The notes beneath the pieces are model-generated. The model ran no database searches. It had not been told where the DNA came from and saw nothing but the letters and a program-made list of their open reading frames with translations. A program made the translations under genes and the position numbers. A stretch of 64,000 bases of DNA from the NCBI GenBank assembly GCA_018268395.1, contig JAFDWQ010000010.1, positions 1-64,000 on the forward strand, given 5' to 3'. The stretch comes from Armatimonadota bacterium (lineage in GTDB: Bacteria > Armatimonadota > Fimbriimonadia > Fimbriimonadales > Fimbriimonadaceae). Of this stretch, positions 34,393 through 43,335 are shown piece after piece (position 1 is the first letter of the stretch; every line of letters begins with the position of its first letter).

Positions 34393-34863
34393 TCATTCGG
34401 GATCGATCACGATGTCACCACGGACCATGGATCCGTGTCGCACGATCGTCTCGCCCGTCGCATCGACCGTGAAATGGAGGAAGAAGCGGTCAGACTCGCC
34501 GCCGTCGATCAGGTCGAGGTCGTCCATCATGACGACACAGTAACCGCCGACACGTTCGAACGTCCCGTTGCGGACGATGTTCGCCGTCGCTTTGCCGCTG
34601 AGCGCGCCCGTGAAGAAATTGGCGAAGAAGTCTTCGAACCCGTCCATCCAGACCTTGCGGAGTCCGCCGCTCGAAAAATTCACGCTGAGGCGCCCCCGAC
34701 CGCCGTCTCCGCTTTCGACGGCGTTCGCCAGGACATAGGCCGAACCTCCTTCTTCCACGTCCATGGAGCCGATCGCCGTGATCTTGGCGCCGTTCTGGGC
34801 CCATGCGACCGTCGGGCAAAGGACGGGCAGGAACGCTAGCATCGTCACGGTCCGAGTCTTCAT
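34393..34863 (-). CDS. small exported beta-rich protein
   Basis: 156 residues. The signal peptide is TVTMLAFLPVLCPTVAWAQ, which fixes the start at 34863; the longer frame to 35094 is a shadow. The mature part (GRGRLSVNFSSGG, TANIVRNGTFERVGGYCVV, DRFFLHFTVDATGETI) is beta-rich and resembles domains of post-COAP or choice-of-anchor type. No family is assigned. Confidence 0.65.
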   Translation of the reverse strand: MKTRTVTMLAFLPVLCPTVAWAQNGAKITAIGSMDVEEGGSAYVLANAVESGDGGRGRLSVNFSSGGLRKVWMDGFEDFFANFFTGALSGKATANIVRNGTFERVGGYCVVMMDDLDLIDGGESDRFFLHFTVDATGETIVRHGSMVRGDIVIDPE

Positions 34864-34922
34864 GATGGTCACCGACGCGCCCCGGAACGCGTCCGGCCGT
34901 CGAATGGTTCCCGCTTGAGAGG

Positions 34923-35618
34923 TTAGGACCGGATGTCTTTCTTGACCCACTTGACGTGCCCGTCGAAGAGCAGCTGGTTCCGTCCGCCGTTGTGAGCGCT
35001 CCAGCCGGAAGGCGGCGGTTCGTCGCCCTCGACGGCCCAAAGGCCATGCGCGTAAGCCCACCATCCCGCCTCGAAGAACGGCGACATCAGCCATTCTTGG
35101 CCGGCCACGTCGGTGTTCTTGGCCGTACAGACGCTCAACGGGGTCCGGCCTCTCGTGAACCGAGGCGAAGCCGGGTCCGTTTCGGCAAGGAGGTCGCTGA
35201 TGTAATGGGACTTACCCTTGGCGGCGTCGACCCTGCCTTCTTCGCTCCAGACGCCGACAAAGTGGCTCTTCCAGCCAGACTCGTCCTGCTTTGTCAGCAA
35301 GCTGGACCGGAAGACGTCCGTGTTCTTACTGTACGGATGCCACAACGGCAAGAAGGGTCCGCCTGCGGCATACCGCTTCCCGCCCGGGTTGACGGGCGGC
35401 GTCGTCTGCAGCCACTCGTCCGGCACCCAGGGCATCCGGTCGTCCGAATCGTTCAGGTACAGGTCGTTCGCGAGCCCTGTCTGACGGAGGTTGCTGAGGC
35501 AGGCGGTCCTTTTGGCCGCGGCCTTCGCTTGCGCGAAGACCGGGAACAGGACGGCGGCCAGGATCGCAACGATCGCGACGACGACCAACAGTTCGATGAG
35601 CGTAAACCCCCGCCTCAT
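34923..35618 (-). CDS. type IV prepilin-like protein (DUF1559 style)
   Basis: 231 residues. The prepilin leader and helix read [27 protein letters not shown], with prepilin peptidase cleavage expected between G and F and methylation of the new N-terminus. The C-terminus has the H-to-DGH signature ([19 protein letters not shown]) typical of the large pseudopilin-like families in planctomycetes and armatimonads. These are exported by type II/IV machinery; no machinery gene is nearby. A TAGAGT box lies 8 nt before the ATG. Confidence 0.92.
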   Translation of the reverse strand: MRRGFTLIELLVVVAIVAILAAVLFPVFAQAKAAAKRTACLSNLRQTGLANDLYLNDSDDRMPWVPDEWLQTTPPVNPGGKRYAAGGPFLPLWHPYSKNTDVFRSSLLTKQDESGWKSHFVGVWSEEGRVDAAKGKSHYISDLLAETDPASPRFTRGRTPLSVCTAKNTDVAGQEWLMSPFFEAGWWAYAHGLWAVEGDEPPPSGWSAHNGGRNQLLFDGHVKWVKKDIRS

Positions 35619-35626
35619 GACGGAGG

Positions 35627-35632
35627 ACTCTA
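35627..35632 (-). promoter_or_regulatory. putative -10 box TAGAGT
   Basis: TAGAGT on the minus strand, 8 nt upstream of the prepilin ATG at 35618. Confidence 0.35.
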
Positions 35633-35679
35633 CCGCTAACGCGTTAAGGACGCCCCAAAGAGACGGCCCGCCGTGAGGG

Positions 35680-37974
35680 TCAGGCCGCCTTTCGGTGCTC
35701 TTGCCCGGATCGCGTACCGTGCCTGGGCGACTGTGGTAGCCGGAACGATGCCACGGTCCGGGTCAACTCGTCGGACATCTCCGTGAGGTTCTCCGATGTC
35801 GCCCCGATCGATTCGTTGGCCCGGACTTGGTGCGAGATTTCGCCTGCGACCACGTCTGCCGCAGCCGACACTTCGGTCGCGGTCGCGGACAGTTCTTCGG
35901 CTCCGGCGGCGGCGTGCTCGGCGGACCGGACGACCGAGTCGACCAAGGCCTGAAGGCTGTCGGCACGCTCGATCATCGAGTCGGCGGTCGTGGCCAGGGT
36001 CTGAGTCTCGGCCACGATCTGCTGTGACTGCTCGATCATGTTCTCAAGGGCCGCTCGGGCCGCCGTGCTCGTTCCCGTGCTCTTGGCGACTTCCTCGGTA
36101 CTGGCCTTCATGGCTTTGAGGGACGCGGCCACGCCGAGCCGGACTTCTTCGATCAGTCCGGCGATCTCGCCGCTCGACTCGGCGGAACGCTCGGCCAGTT
36201 TGCGCACTTCTTCGGCGACGACGGCAAAGCCCCGGCCTTGTTCGCCGGCCCGAGCCGCTTCGATCGCGGCGTTCAAGGCCAAGAGGTTCGTCTGCTCCGC
36301 GATCTGGGTGATCGTGTCGACGATGCTCCCGATCTGTTCGCTCCGTTGTCCTAAGTCGGAGATCGTCGCACTGGACGCTTGGACCTGACCATCGATGCGG
36401 GCGATCCCGGCGATCACTTCGCGAAAGGCCGCTTCGCCGTTCCTGACCTGCTCGTTCGCGGCGAGGACGGTCTCGTGCTGGCGCTCGACGGCGCGTTGCA
36501 TCGTGCCGATCGCGTCACGGACCTGCCCGACGTGGTCGGTCGCTTGCATCGCGGCGTGAGTCTGCGCCTCGGACAGGTTCGCGATCTCTTGGCTCGCGTC
36601 GCGAAGCTGGTTGCAGGACTCGGACAAGTCCTTGACGGCCGAGTCGATCTCCTGGACGGCGGCCGTCGAGGCCTCCACCGTCGAGACCAGTTCCTCGCCC
36701 GTGTCCTGGAGCTTCTTCGAACTCGTGCCGAGGTTTCCGACCACGGAGCGGAGGCTCACGACCATCTGGTCCATGGCTTGACCGAGTTGGTCACGCTCCG
36801 ACTTCGTCGGGACGGTCACGTCAAGGTCGCCTTCTGCGATCTGTTGCGCGACGCGGGACATGACTTGGAGGCTGGCCACCATCGCCTTGAACGTCACGAT
36901 GAGGTCGGCGACTTCGTCTTGGGTCGTCGCTGAAATGTCGGCGGAGTAATCGCCTTCGGTGATGTCCTTAGCAGCCCGAGAGAGATCGCCGAGGCCCTTC
37001 TGGGTCGAGACGTAGAATCCGGCGAAGGCGTATCCGGCGAGAGCAAGGAAGAACGCGCACGCGACGAAGAACACGGTCCTTTCATTGACGGACGACGCAT
37101 GGCGCACTTGGGTCAATCGATAGGCCTCGGCTTCCGAAGCCTCTTGGACCGCGGCCGCCGCTTGGAAGGCCGTGTCGGCAAGTCTCTTCAGCTTTCCGTA
37201 CTGCGCCTGGCTCAACCGACCTTCTTTCGCCGGTCTCTCCATCGCCGCGACGAGGGCCGAGAGGGACGATTCGAGTTCGGCCGATTTCGGTGCCAGACTT
37301 TGACCCAACGACGCGTCCGCTTTGACGGCTTGGGCCACGTCGTTGGCCACGTTCGCTCCGTCCGCCCCTAACGACGTCCAAAGCGACGTCCAGGCCGTCG
37401 TGTCGAACTCATCGGCGCTAAAGTCGTAACGCGCCTGGTGGACATGGTTCAAGACTTTCTGAGCGTTGTTGTAGGCTGCGTCGAACGTGTAGTAAGTCGG
37501 TGCGGCCGGGTCGAGGACGATCCCTGACGTGACGACGACTTTGCCGATGAGGGCGTTTGCAGCCGAAACGGCGGCATCGACCGCCTGAGGATCCTTACCG
37601 CCGGACGTCCGGACGGTGTCCCAGGACTGGACGAATGCCTTGTGCTCTTCGGAGCAGTCGAACTGACGGCCCGTCTTTTGGTACAGGTCTTCAAGCTGAC
37701 GCACGTCGCCGTCGAGCTTCGCCAGAGCCGCGTCTGCGTCCAGGCCCGGGCGTTCGAGCCCAAGCAGCCCGGTCAGCGCCCGCGACGCCGGCGCGAGGTA
37801 CGCCGAACCGTCGATTTCGGCCTGTGCGAACCGCACGTTCTCATTGACGACTCGAATAAAGGAGACGGTCGCCAGCGTCATCGGTACGAGGAAGAGCACG
37901 GCGATCACCGTGAACTTCGTGAAGTACCTGACCCGGCCCATCAGCCTTGCGGCAGGAGCGAACAAAGAAACCAT
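35680..37974 (-). CDS. methyl-accepting chemotaxis protein
   Basis: About 764 residues. A first membrane helix ([20 protein letters not shown]) is followed by a ~260-residue periplasmic sensor region, a second helix ([22 protein letters not shown]), a HAMP domain (residues ~320-375, [18 protein letters not shown]), and a long signalling coiled coil with the hallmark tip [38 protein letters not shown]. It would signal to CheA/CheW; no other chemotaxis gene is in the window. ATG 37974 is preferred over the TTG at 37983. Confidence 0.95.
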   Translation of the reverse strand: MVSLFAPAARLMGRVRYFTKFTVIAVLFLVPMTLATVSFIRVVNENVRFAQAEIDGSAYLAPASRALTGLLGLERPGLDADAALAKLDGDVRQLEDLYQKTGRQFDCSEEHKAFVQSWDTVRTSGGKDPQAVDAAVSAANALIGKVVVTSGIVLDPAAPTYYTFDAAYNNAQKVLNHVHQARYDFSADEFDTTAWTSLWTSLGADGANVANDVAQAVKADASLGQSLAPKSAELESSLSALVAAMERPAKEGRLSQAQYGKLKRLADTAFQAAAAVQEASEAEAYRLTQVRHASSVNERTVFFVACAFFLALAGYAFAGFYVSTQKGLGDLSRAAKDITEGDYSADISATTQDEVADLIVTFKAMVASLQVMSRVAQQIAEGDLDVTVPTKSERDQLGQAMDQMVVSLRSVVGNLGTSSKKLQDTGEELVSTVEASTAAVQEIDSAVKDLSESCNQLRDASQEIANLSEAQTHAAMQATDHVGQVRDAIGTMQRAVERQHETVLAANEQVRNGEAAFREVIAGIARIDGQVQASSATISDLGQRSEQIGSIVDTITQIAEQTNLLALNAAIEAARAGEQGRGFAVVAEEVRKLAERSAESSGEIAGLIEEVRLGVAASLKAMKASTEEVAKSTGTSTAARAALENMIEQSQQIVAETQTLATTADSMIERADSLQALVDSVVRSAEHAAAGAEELSATATEVSAAADVVAGEISHQVRANESIGATSENLTEMSDELTRTVASFRLPQSPRHGTRSGQEHRKAA

Positions 37975-38056
37975 GGCCCTCAAAGTTTCCGACCTCTTAA
38001 TGATCGGTCGAGGCCACCCCGGCCCTTAGGCAGGGGACGGAGGTCCGCCATGGGGG

Positions 38057-38641
38057 TCAGGAGCTCTTCTGGCCGTGCCGCCGTTCGATCTGGTGGAGAA
38101 GGACGTCCGGCGAAACGGGCATGCAAAGCTGGTCGATCTCCTCGTCGTAAGCGTCTTCGATCCCCATCTGGGCCGCGATCTTGTCGACGAGCCTCAACAT
38201 CCGCGTGATCTCGTATTCCGCCAAGATGTTGATCTGAAGGTCGAGGTCGTCCTGCTGCTCCGAAAGTCGAGCTGCCCGGTTTTGGGAGATCAGGACGAAC
38301 GTCGAGAGGAAGATGGCTTCCAGCGAGACGACCATGGTCAAGAGCCCGAACGGGAAGGGGTCGAACGGTCTGACGCCTGGGATCCATCCAAGATTGAGGG
38401 CGATCCACACCCCGAACCACACGACATGGACGTAGAAGAACGCCATGCTGCCCGACCAGTTCGTCATCGCGTCGGCGAACTTGTCCTGAGGCGCCCGAGA
38501 CATTTCCGACTTCTTTCTGAGGAGGTCGATCAAGTCGATGTTGCGCTCGATCACGTCCGCGAGCCGGTCGTTCCTCTCGCTTTTCAGCCGTTCGTGGAGC
38601 TCGTGGGCCCGCTGGGTCGTCATCTTCGTTCTCCGGCTCAT
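38057..38641 (-). CDS. DUF1003 membrane protein
   Basis: 194 residues. The DUF1003 core is clear: FADAMTNWSGSMAFFYVHVVWFGVWIALN, then GVRPFDPFPFGLLTMVVSLEAIFLSTFVLISQNRAA, then a cytoplasmic helix with SEQQDDLDLQINILAEYEITRML. Two membrane helices; function unknown, often linked with ion transport or stress. A TAACGT box lies 6 nt upstream of the ATG. Confidence 0.92.
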   Translation of the reverse strand: MSRRTKMTTQRAHELHERLKSERNDRLADVIERNIDLIDLLRKKSEMSRAPQDKFADAMTNWSGSMAFFYVHVVWFGVWIALNLGWIPGVRPFDPFPFGLLTMVVSLEAIFLSTFVLISQNRAARLSEQQDDLDLQINILAEYEITRMLRLVDKIAAQMGIEDAYDEEIDQLCMPVSPDVLLHQIERRHGQKSS

Positions 38642-38647
38642 GCAGGG

Positions 38648-38653
38648 ACGTTA
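38648..38653 (-). promoter_or_regulatory. putative -10 box TAACGT
   Basis: TAACGT on the minus strand, 6 nt upstream of the DUF1003 ATG at 38641. Confidence 0.35.
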
Positions 38654-38734
38654 CCGTCATCCTTGTGAGAAGGGAAGCTTTGAGCCTGGATTCTTGGCGG
38701 GCTCCTGTTCCAGTGAGGCAAGGTCCCCTTCCGA

Positions 38735-38740
38735 TAGACT
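38735..38740 (+). promoter_or_regulatory. putative -10 box TAGACT, leaderless start
   Basis: TAGACT, 6 nt upstream of the ATG at 38747; no Shine-Dalgarno intervenes. Confidence 0.45.
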
Positions 38741-38746
38741 GGGCGC

Positions 38747-38983
38747 ATGGGTAGCAGCCGCACGGTGACGATCACGACGGACCACATCACGTTGGGCCAG
38801 CTCCTCAAGCTGGCGGACGTCGTGGGCAGCGGCGGCGAGGGCAAGCTTCTTCTCGAAGAGGGCGCGGTCCTGCTGAACGGGAGCGTCGAGACACAGCGCG
38901 GCAGGAAGGTCCGGAACGGCGACCGCGTGACGCTTCCGGACGGATCCTGCATCGACGTCCGGGACGACCTTCGCCCGGTTTAG
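38747..38983 (+). CDS. S4 RNA-binding domain protein (YaaA/RlbA type)
   Basis: 78 residues, a single S4 domain: TLGQLLKLADVVGSGGEGKLLLEEGAVLLNG then ETQRGRKVRNGDRVTLPDG. This is the short S4 family typified by B. subtilis YaaA/RlbA, linked to ribosome assembly and often found beside dnaA/recF; neither is here. Divergent from DUF1003. Confidence 0.9.
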   Translation: MGSSRTVTITTDHITLGQLLKLADVVGSGGEGKLLLEEGAVLLNGSVETQRGRKVRNGDRVTLPDGSCIDVRDDLRPV

Positions 38984-39011
38984 GTTGTTCGGCGCGGAGA
39001 AGCGCCGGGAG

Positions 39012-39038
39012 GGGCACGGCCCTTGAGCGGCCGTGCCC
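39012..39038. terminator. bidirectional hairpin terminator
   Basis: gggcacggcc (39012-39021) and ggccgtgccc (39029-39038) form a perfect 10-bp stem with a 7-nt loop, between the convergent S4 and propeller genes. Confidence 0.6.
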
Positions 39039-39053
39039 GTCTGGCGTACCGGC

Positions 39054-41696
39054 TTACGGGTTGTACTGGATCAGCGTCTGCTGCGTCATGCTGGTTGGCG
39101 TCACGATCGACCCGAGCAGGTGCATTCGGTTCGCAGCGTTGACCCCGACGGCCATTCGAGCGATACCGACTTCTGCCGCGCCGGCCGAAAGCGCCTGCCA
39201 CGTCTGGGCCCCGGTCGCGGCGGCGAGTTTTTGGCCGAACAGTTGCACGTTCGTACCGTTCACGGCCAGCCCACCGACGTAAATGTTGTTGGCGCCGTCA
39301 CGGGCCAAAGCGAAGGGCCTCTGTGACCCGGCCGGCGTCGTCAAGAGCCTTGTCCAAGACCGCGCACCGGTCGAATTCAAGACTTTGACCGTCCAGCCGT
39401 TGTAGGCCGTTCCGGATACGGTCGAGCCTGTCAGGACGACGTTCGTCGACGAGTCCATGATCATCGCCGTCGCACTCTGGTCGACGTTGCCCAGGTCGTG
39501 CCGGGTCGTCCAACTGACGGCACCGTTCGACGTGGCGAGCCTGGACGTGAAAAAGTCGGTCTTCGTCGCCCCGCCGAAGGACGAACCGCCGACGATGATG
39601 TACGAGTTCGGCCCGACGGCAAGGCCACAGGCGTCGTTGTAGCCAGGAACGGGCGGAGTCAACGTCGTCAACCAGAGTTTCGCGCCGGTCGTGGGATTGA
39701 ACCGCTCGACGAACACACGGTCACTGTTCGTGTTCGGGCATTCGGCCAAATCGGTCGTGACGCCGGCGACGAACGGGTTCCCGGCGGTGTCGGTCGCGGC
39801 GTACAAGGCCACGTCGTACGCGCCCGGCCCGTCGACGGTCGCCGTCCACAGGACGCTTCCGTCCAGGCCCTTCACTTTGACCAGTGTCGAGGGGAACTGC
39901 AACGGAACGTAGACGTCGCCTCCCGACGTCACAGCCATGTTCCGGCCCGGACTCGAGAAGCCGAAAAGACCGGGCATGACCGTCGCCCAGGCACGAACGC
40001 CCGTCACCGAGTTGATCTTCTGCAGGACAGTCGAGTTTTTGTGCGTTCCAAGGACATAGATGTTCCCGGCACCGTCGCGGCCGATGAAGCGGCCTCCCGC
40101 CAAGATCGACGACTCTTTGTCAAGGGCCGCATTCTCGTAGACGTTCTGCCAGACCAACGCGCCTGCGGAACTGACCTTTTCGGTCACGATCCGTCCAGCC
40201 GATCCGCCGACGGTGTACACGTTCGAGCTGGCGTCGAAGACCAGGTTGGCGCCGAATTCTGGCGTCGGTACGACGGCGTTACCGGGCAGGTGGTTGAACA
40301 CGACGTTCCCGGCCGCCGCCGAGCGGCACAGGGCCCCGCCCTGGACGGCCCCAAGGGCCGTCGAAGGTTCGACGCTGATCGCGACGGCCGTGTCGTTGTT
40401 GGTCGTGACGCAAAGTCCGCGAGGCACGGTGTCAGAACCGGCCGCCCCGCTGTACGTCTTTTCCCACACCGTCGCCCCCGTCGTCAGATTGAGCCGCGAC
40501 ACGACCGTCGCCTTAGTCGAAATCTTCTGATAGGCGCAGGTCAAAGCGCTCGTTCCCACTGCGGCCATGCTGACCGGGTTCGTCACGTTGAGGTCGTCGT
40601 CGGCCGAGTTCTTCCAGTCGAGGATCATCCGCCGGAACGAGGTGGTCCCACCGGAGTCGAGCCGGAAGAAGCAGACACCGTCTTGAAAGGTCGTGTTCAC
40701 GGCTTCGCCCGAGAACGATGTCCCGTTGGCCCCGTCGATAGCCAGGTCTTTGAGGTCGCCCAGGCTCAGGTCGACCGGATCTTGGACTCGGTTCAAGAGG
40801 GCGCCGCCGCTCGTCGAACTCCGTTTCGTCATGACCCAGACGCGCCGCGGAGAGCGTTCCGCTGTGGCCGCGACGATGACGTTGTTCAGACTGTCCGTAG
40901 CGACGTGCGGCCCGCGGTACTTGTCCGACGCGTTCGCCGAGAACGTCGTCGCCCATAGGGTCGCTCCCGTGGCCCCGTTCAGCCTTGCAGCGACCAGAGA
41001 GTTCGTCGGATCAAGGATGCAATAGTTGCTCGTTCGGGCGATCCCGGCCACCGCGACGTTGTTGGCGGCGTCCACCGCCAGGTCGTAGAACGTGTCCGAA
41101 ACTCCCACCGCCGTCCGCGACACGGTCTTGGTCCACAAGAGCGTGCCGTTGCCAGCGGCGAACTTGCACACGGCGATGCGCGCGTCGGCCCCCTGGACGC
41201 CTTGGCCCCCGAAAAAGACGTTCCCGCCGGCATCGGTGCCGATATCGGTCATCGCAAAGAAGTTGACCGGAACGGCCGTCTGCGTCCAAAGCGTGGCCCC
41301 GGTCATTCCGCTGAGCCGGGAGACCGTCCACATCGGCGACTGGGAGACGTCCTGTTCGCCCGTGACGACGACGACGTTGCCGATCGCGTCGCTGACGAAG
41401 TGCTGCAGGTTGGCCATGCCGCGCCCGCGACCGTAGAAGTTGGCCGTCCAGACGACCGCGCCCGTCGCCGACAGTTTGTTGACTTCCACGTAGCCGAACG
41501 GTTCGCACGGGCGAAAGCTCTTCAGCTTGGCCACGAAGACCGTTCCGAGCGGGCCACGGGCCACGAACTGGCCGTAGGTGTCGCCCGCCACGGTGAGGCC
41601 CAGATTACGGGTCCAAGCCTTGGCCGGCTGCGCGAGGGCCGAAGCGGCCAAAAGGGACGCGCCGCAAAGGACGGTAGCGGTCCGGAACGTGTGCAT
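39054..41696 (-). CDS. large exported beta-propeller protein
   Basis: 880 residues. The signal peptide is TATVLCGASLLAASALAQPA, which sets the start at 41696. Roughly 50-residue repeats run through the protein, alternating a GATLW(T/A)TTF-type strand (TGATLWTQTAV, TGATLWATTFS, TGAKLWLTTLT) with a D..GN.(V/I)(V/Y)V.G strand (DAAGN, DSSTNVVLTG, DGANNIYVGG). This is the SBBP/PQQ-like pattern of one or two large propellers. It lacks the recurrent C-terminal module and any PEP motif. TATACT lies 10 nt upstream of the ATG. Confidence 0.85.
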   Translation of the reverse strand: MHTFRTATVLCGASLLAASALAQPAKAWTRNLGLTVAGDTYGQFVARGPLGTVFVAKLKSFRPCEPFGYVEVNKLSATGAVVWTANFYGRGRGMANLQHFVSDAIGNVVVVTGEQDVSQSPMWTVSRLSGMTGATLWTQTAVPVNFFAMTDIGTDAGGNVFFGGQGVQGADARIAVCKFAAGNGTLLWTKTVSRTAVGVSDTFYDLAVDAANNVAVAGIARTSNYCILDPTNSLVAARLNGATGATLWATTFSANASDKYRGPHVATDSLNNVIVAATAERSPRRVWVMTKRSSTSGGALLNRVQDPVDLSLGDLKDLAIDGANGTSFSGEAVNTTFQDGVCFFRLDSGGTTSFRRMILDWKNSADDDLNVTNPVSMAAVGTSALTCAYQKISTKATVVSRLNLTTGATVWEKTYSGAAGSDTVPRGLCVTTNNDTAVAISVEPSTALGAVQGGALCRSAAAGNVVFNHLPGNAVVPTPEFGANLVFDASSNVYTVGGSAGRIVTEKVSSAGALVWQNVYENAALDKESSILAGGRFIGRDGAGNIYVLGTHKNSTVLQKINSVTGVRAWATVMPGLFGFSSPGRNMAVTSGGDVYVPLQFPSTLVKVKGLDGSVLWTATVDGPGAYDVALYAATDTAGNPFVAGVTTDLAECPNTNSDRVFVERFNPTTGAKLWLTTLTPPVPGYNDACGLAVGPNSYIIVGGSSFGGATKTDFFTSRLATSNGAVSWTTRHDLGNVDQSATAMIMDSSTNVVLTGSTVSGTAYNGWTVKVLNSTGARSWTRLLTTPAGSQRPFALARDGANNIYVGGLAVNGTNVQLFGQKLAAATGAQTWQALSAGAAEVGIARMAVGVNAANRMHLLGSIVTPTSMTQQTLIQYNP

Positions 41697-41706
41697 GGAG
41701 CCGGGA

Positions 41707-41784
41707 AGTATACAGCCGGACAACTTGATCCCGACGAACCGATCGGCCGTCCCAAAGCACCGCGCGGGCGTCCGGCGATACACT
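41707..41784. promoter_or_regulatory. divergent promoter region with two -10 boxes
   Basis: TATACT on the minus strand (41712-41707) lies 10 nt before the propeller ATG at 41696. TACACT on the plus strand (41779-41784) lies 6 nt before the GTG of the FHA gene at 41791. Confidence 0.45.
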
Positions 41785-41790
41785 TTCGGC

Positions 41791-43146
41791 GTGCCGCGAT
41801 GGAGCCTCTACCTGTCGCTCCCCGTCGCCGGGGCTGTCGCGGCGCTTTTGGCTTTCTTCGCCGCGTCGCCTTTCATACCCACGTTGGACAAACCTGGAGT
41901 ACCGGCTTCTGACCCCGGCGCTTCCTACTCCACGGGCACCACATGGGACGTGGTCGTCCACGTCGTGTTCGGAGCGCTGTTGCTCGGATCGTTCGCGTTC
42001 CTCGTACGCGCGACAGAGCGCGGTGTTCGTCGGTCCGTACCGGTCGGCGTCCTGGCCGCGGTCGTGGGTGCGGTGCTCGTCCCTCTCGCGAACTCGGGAT
42101 CGGACGCGATAGGGATCGCCTCGGACCGGGCCAACGGTTTTGGCGGGTTCGCGGGGGCCGTGGCGTGGTGCGCCGCCGTTCCTTCGGTCCTTGCCTATAG
42201 CCTCGCCTTCGTGCTCGGGATGACGCCACAGCGCTCGGCGAGGGCGTTCTCGGCATCCATCGTCGGCTTCTTCGCAGGCCTCATCGTCCAGTTCCTCGTC
42301 GGCCCGGCCCTGGCCGTGGCCACGGCGTTGTCGTCTCCAGGCGGGATCGGTGCCTTGACCCAAGGGCCTCCGTCGTTGCGTTCCGGGATCCCGCAATGGC
42401 AGACCATGGACGTCGTGATCGGCGTGACCCTCGGGTTGCTGTCCGCGTACTCTCAAGACCGTTTCCGGTCGGCCTGGCTCCGTCTCGTCGCGGGGCGGAA
42501 CGAGTTCCGGGACTGGAACCTTGACTTCCTCGTCAACCGGATCGGCGCCCAGGAAGGGCTCGAAGTCTCGGTCCGCGGGTTGCCAGGACTGGCTCCGGTC
42601 CATGCCGAAATCGTACGTCGACAAGGAGGCTTCGTGTTCCGTGACTTGATCGGCGGCGCGACCGTGAACGGTGTTCCGGTCCAACAGGCCTGGCTCCGTG
42701 ACGGCGACCAGGTCGCCGTGGGCGGCGCACTGTTCGTGTTCGGGAGTCGGGGCGGTGCCCCGCGCCGCGCGTCGGCGACGCCCCTAGCACCCGTCGGCAA
42801 CGCTCCCGCCGGACCAGAGGTCGCTCCCGTCTTGAAGCCTGTCGATGCGCCGCTGCCCAGGATCGGGCATCGTCTCGCGGACGGGTTCGGACAGGTCTAC
42901 GGACTTCCCCCTGGAAAGCTGACGATCGGTCGCGACGCGGCGAACGGCATCGCCCTGGCGTGGGACGCGGGCGTCTCCCGGAGCCATGGCGAGTTTCAGA
43001 CCGATGACTCCGGCGTGACGTACCGTGACCTTGGCAGCAGCAACGGAAGCCGGGTCAACGGTCGGCCCGTGACCGAAGCCAGACTGTCCCCCGGCGACGT
43101 CATCGAGCTCGGTTCGACGAGCCTTCGCTACGATGCGGGAATCTAG
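41791..43146 (+). CDS. membrane protein with two FHA domains
   Basis: 451 residues. About five or six membrane helices occupy residues ~1-215 (YLSLPVAGAVAALLAFFAAS, VVVHVVFGALLLGSFAFLV, VGVLAAVVGAVLVPLA, VVIGVTLGLLSAYS). A cytoplasmic part carries a degenerate FHA (VHAEIVRRQGGFVFRDLIGGATVNGVPV) and a canonical FHA with LTIGRDAANGI, SRSHGEF and DLGSSNGSRVNGRPV. FHA domains bind phosphothreonine, so it is likely a docking protein for a Ser/Thr kinase pathway. The start is GTG 41791, with TACACT 6 nt upstream; the longer frame overlapping the neighbour is rejected. It converges on the TPR-CHAT gene. Confidence 0.88.
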   Translation: MPRWSLYLSLPVAGAVAALLAFFAASPFIPTLDKPGVPASDPGASYSTGTTWDVVVHVVFGALLLGSFAFLVRATERGVRRSVPVGVLAAVVGAVLVPLANSGSDAIGIASDRANGFGGFAGAVAWCAAVPSVLAYSLAFVLGMTPQRSARAFSASIVGFFAGLIVQFLVGPALAVATALSSPGGIGALTQGPPSLRSGIPQWQTMDVVIGVTLGLLSAYSQDRFRSAWLRLVAGRNEFRDWNLDFLVNRIGAQEGLEVSVRGLPGLAPVHAEIVRRQGGFVFRDLIGGATVNGVPVQQAWLRDGDQVAVGGALFVFGSRGGAPRRASATPLAPVGNAPAGPEVAPVLKPVDAPLPRIGHRLADGFGQVYGLPPGKLTIGRDAANGIALAWDAGVSRSHGEFQTDDSGVTYRDLGSSNGSRVNGRPVTEARLSPGDVIELGSTSLRYDAGI

Positions 43147-43291
43147 AACCGTCATGAAATCCGAGGACGGTTAAGGAGCGACTTGCAGACGTCCGTGGGC
43201 CGTGCGAGACTGTACACGGATGCCCGCATGAAGGGGGAAAGGCGACACTGAAGGGGCATCCGCAAGGGGACAAGGGGACTGGAGAGCGGCA

Positions 43292-43324
43292 GGGCGCCGA
43301 CGTCGGCGCCCGCCCTCTTTTTTT
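43292..43324 (+). terminator. strong intrinsic terminator
   Basis: gggcgccgacgtcggcgccc (43292-43311) is a perfect 20-bp palindrome, followed by gccct and a run of seven T. It ends the FHA transcript. An additional hairpin aaccgtc/gacggtt lies at 43147-43172, directly after the FHA stop. Confidence 0.78.
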
Positions 43325-43335
43325 CCGCCCTGGCG

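Noticed and set aside
39498-40958. 486-codon plus-strand frame
   Set aside because: Opposite the 880-residue propeller gene; Arg/Asp-rich composition is typical of shadow frames.
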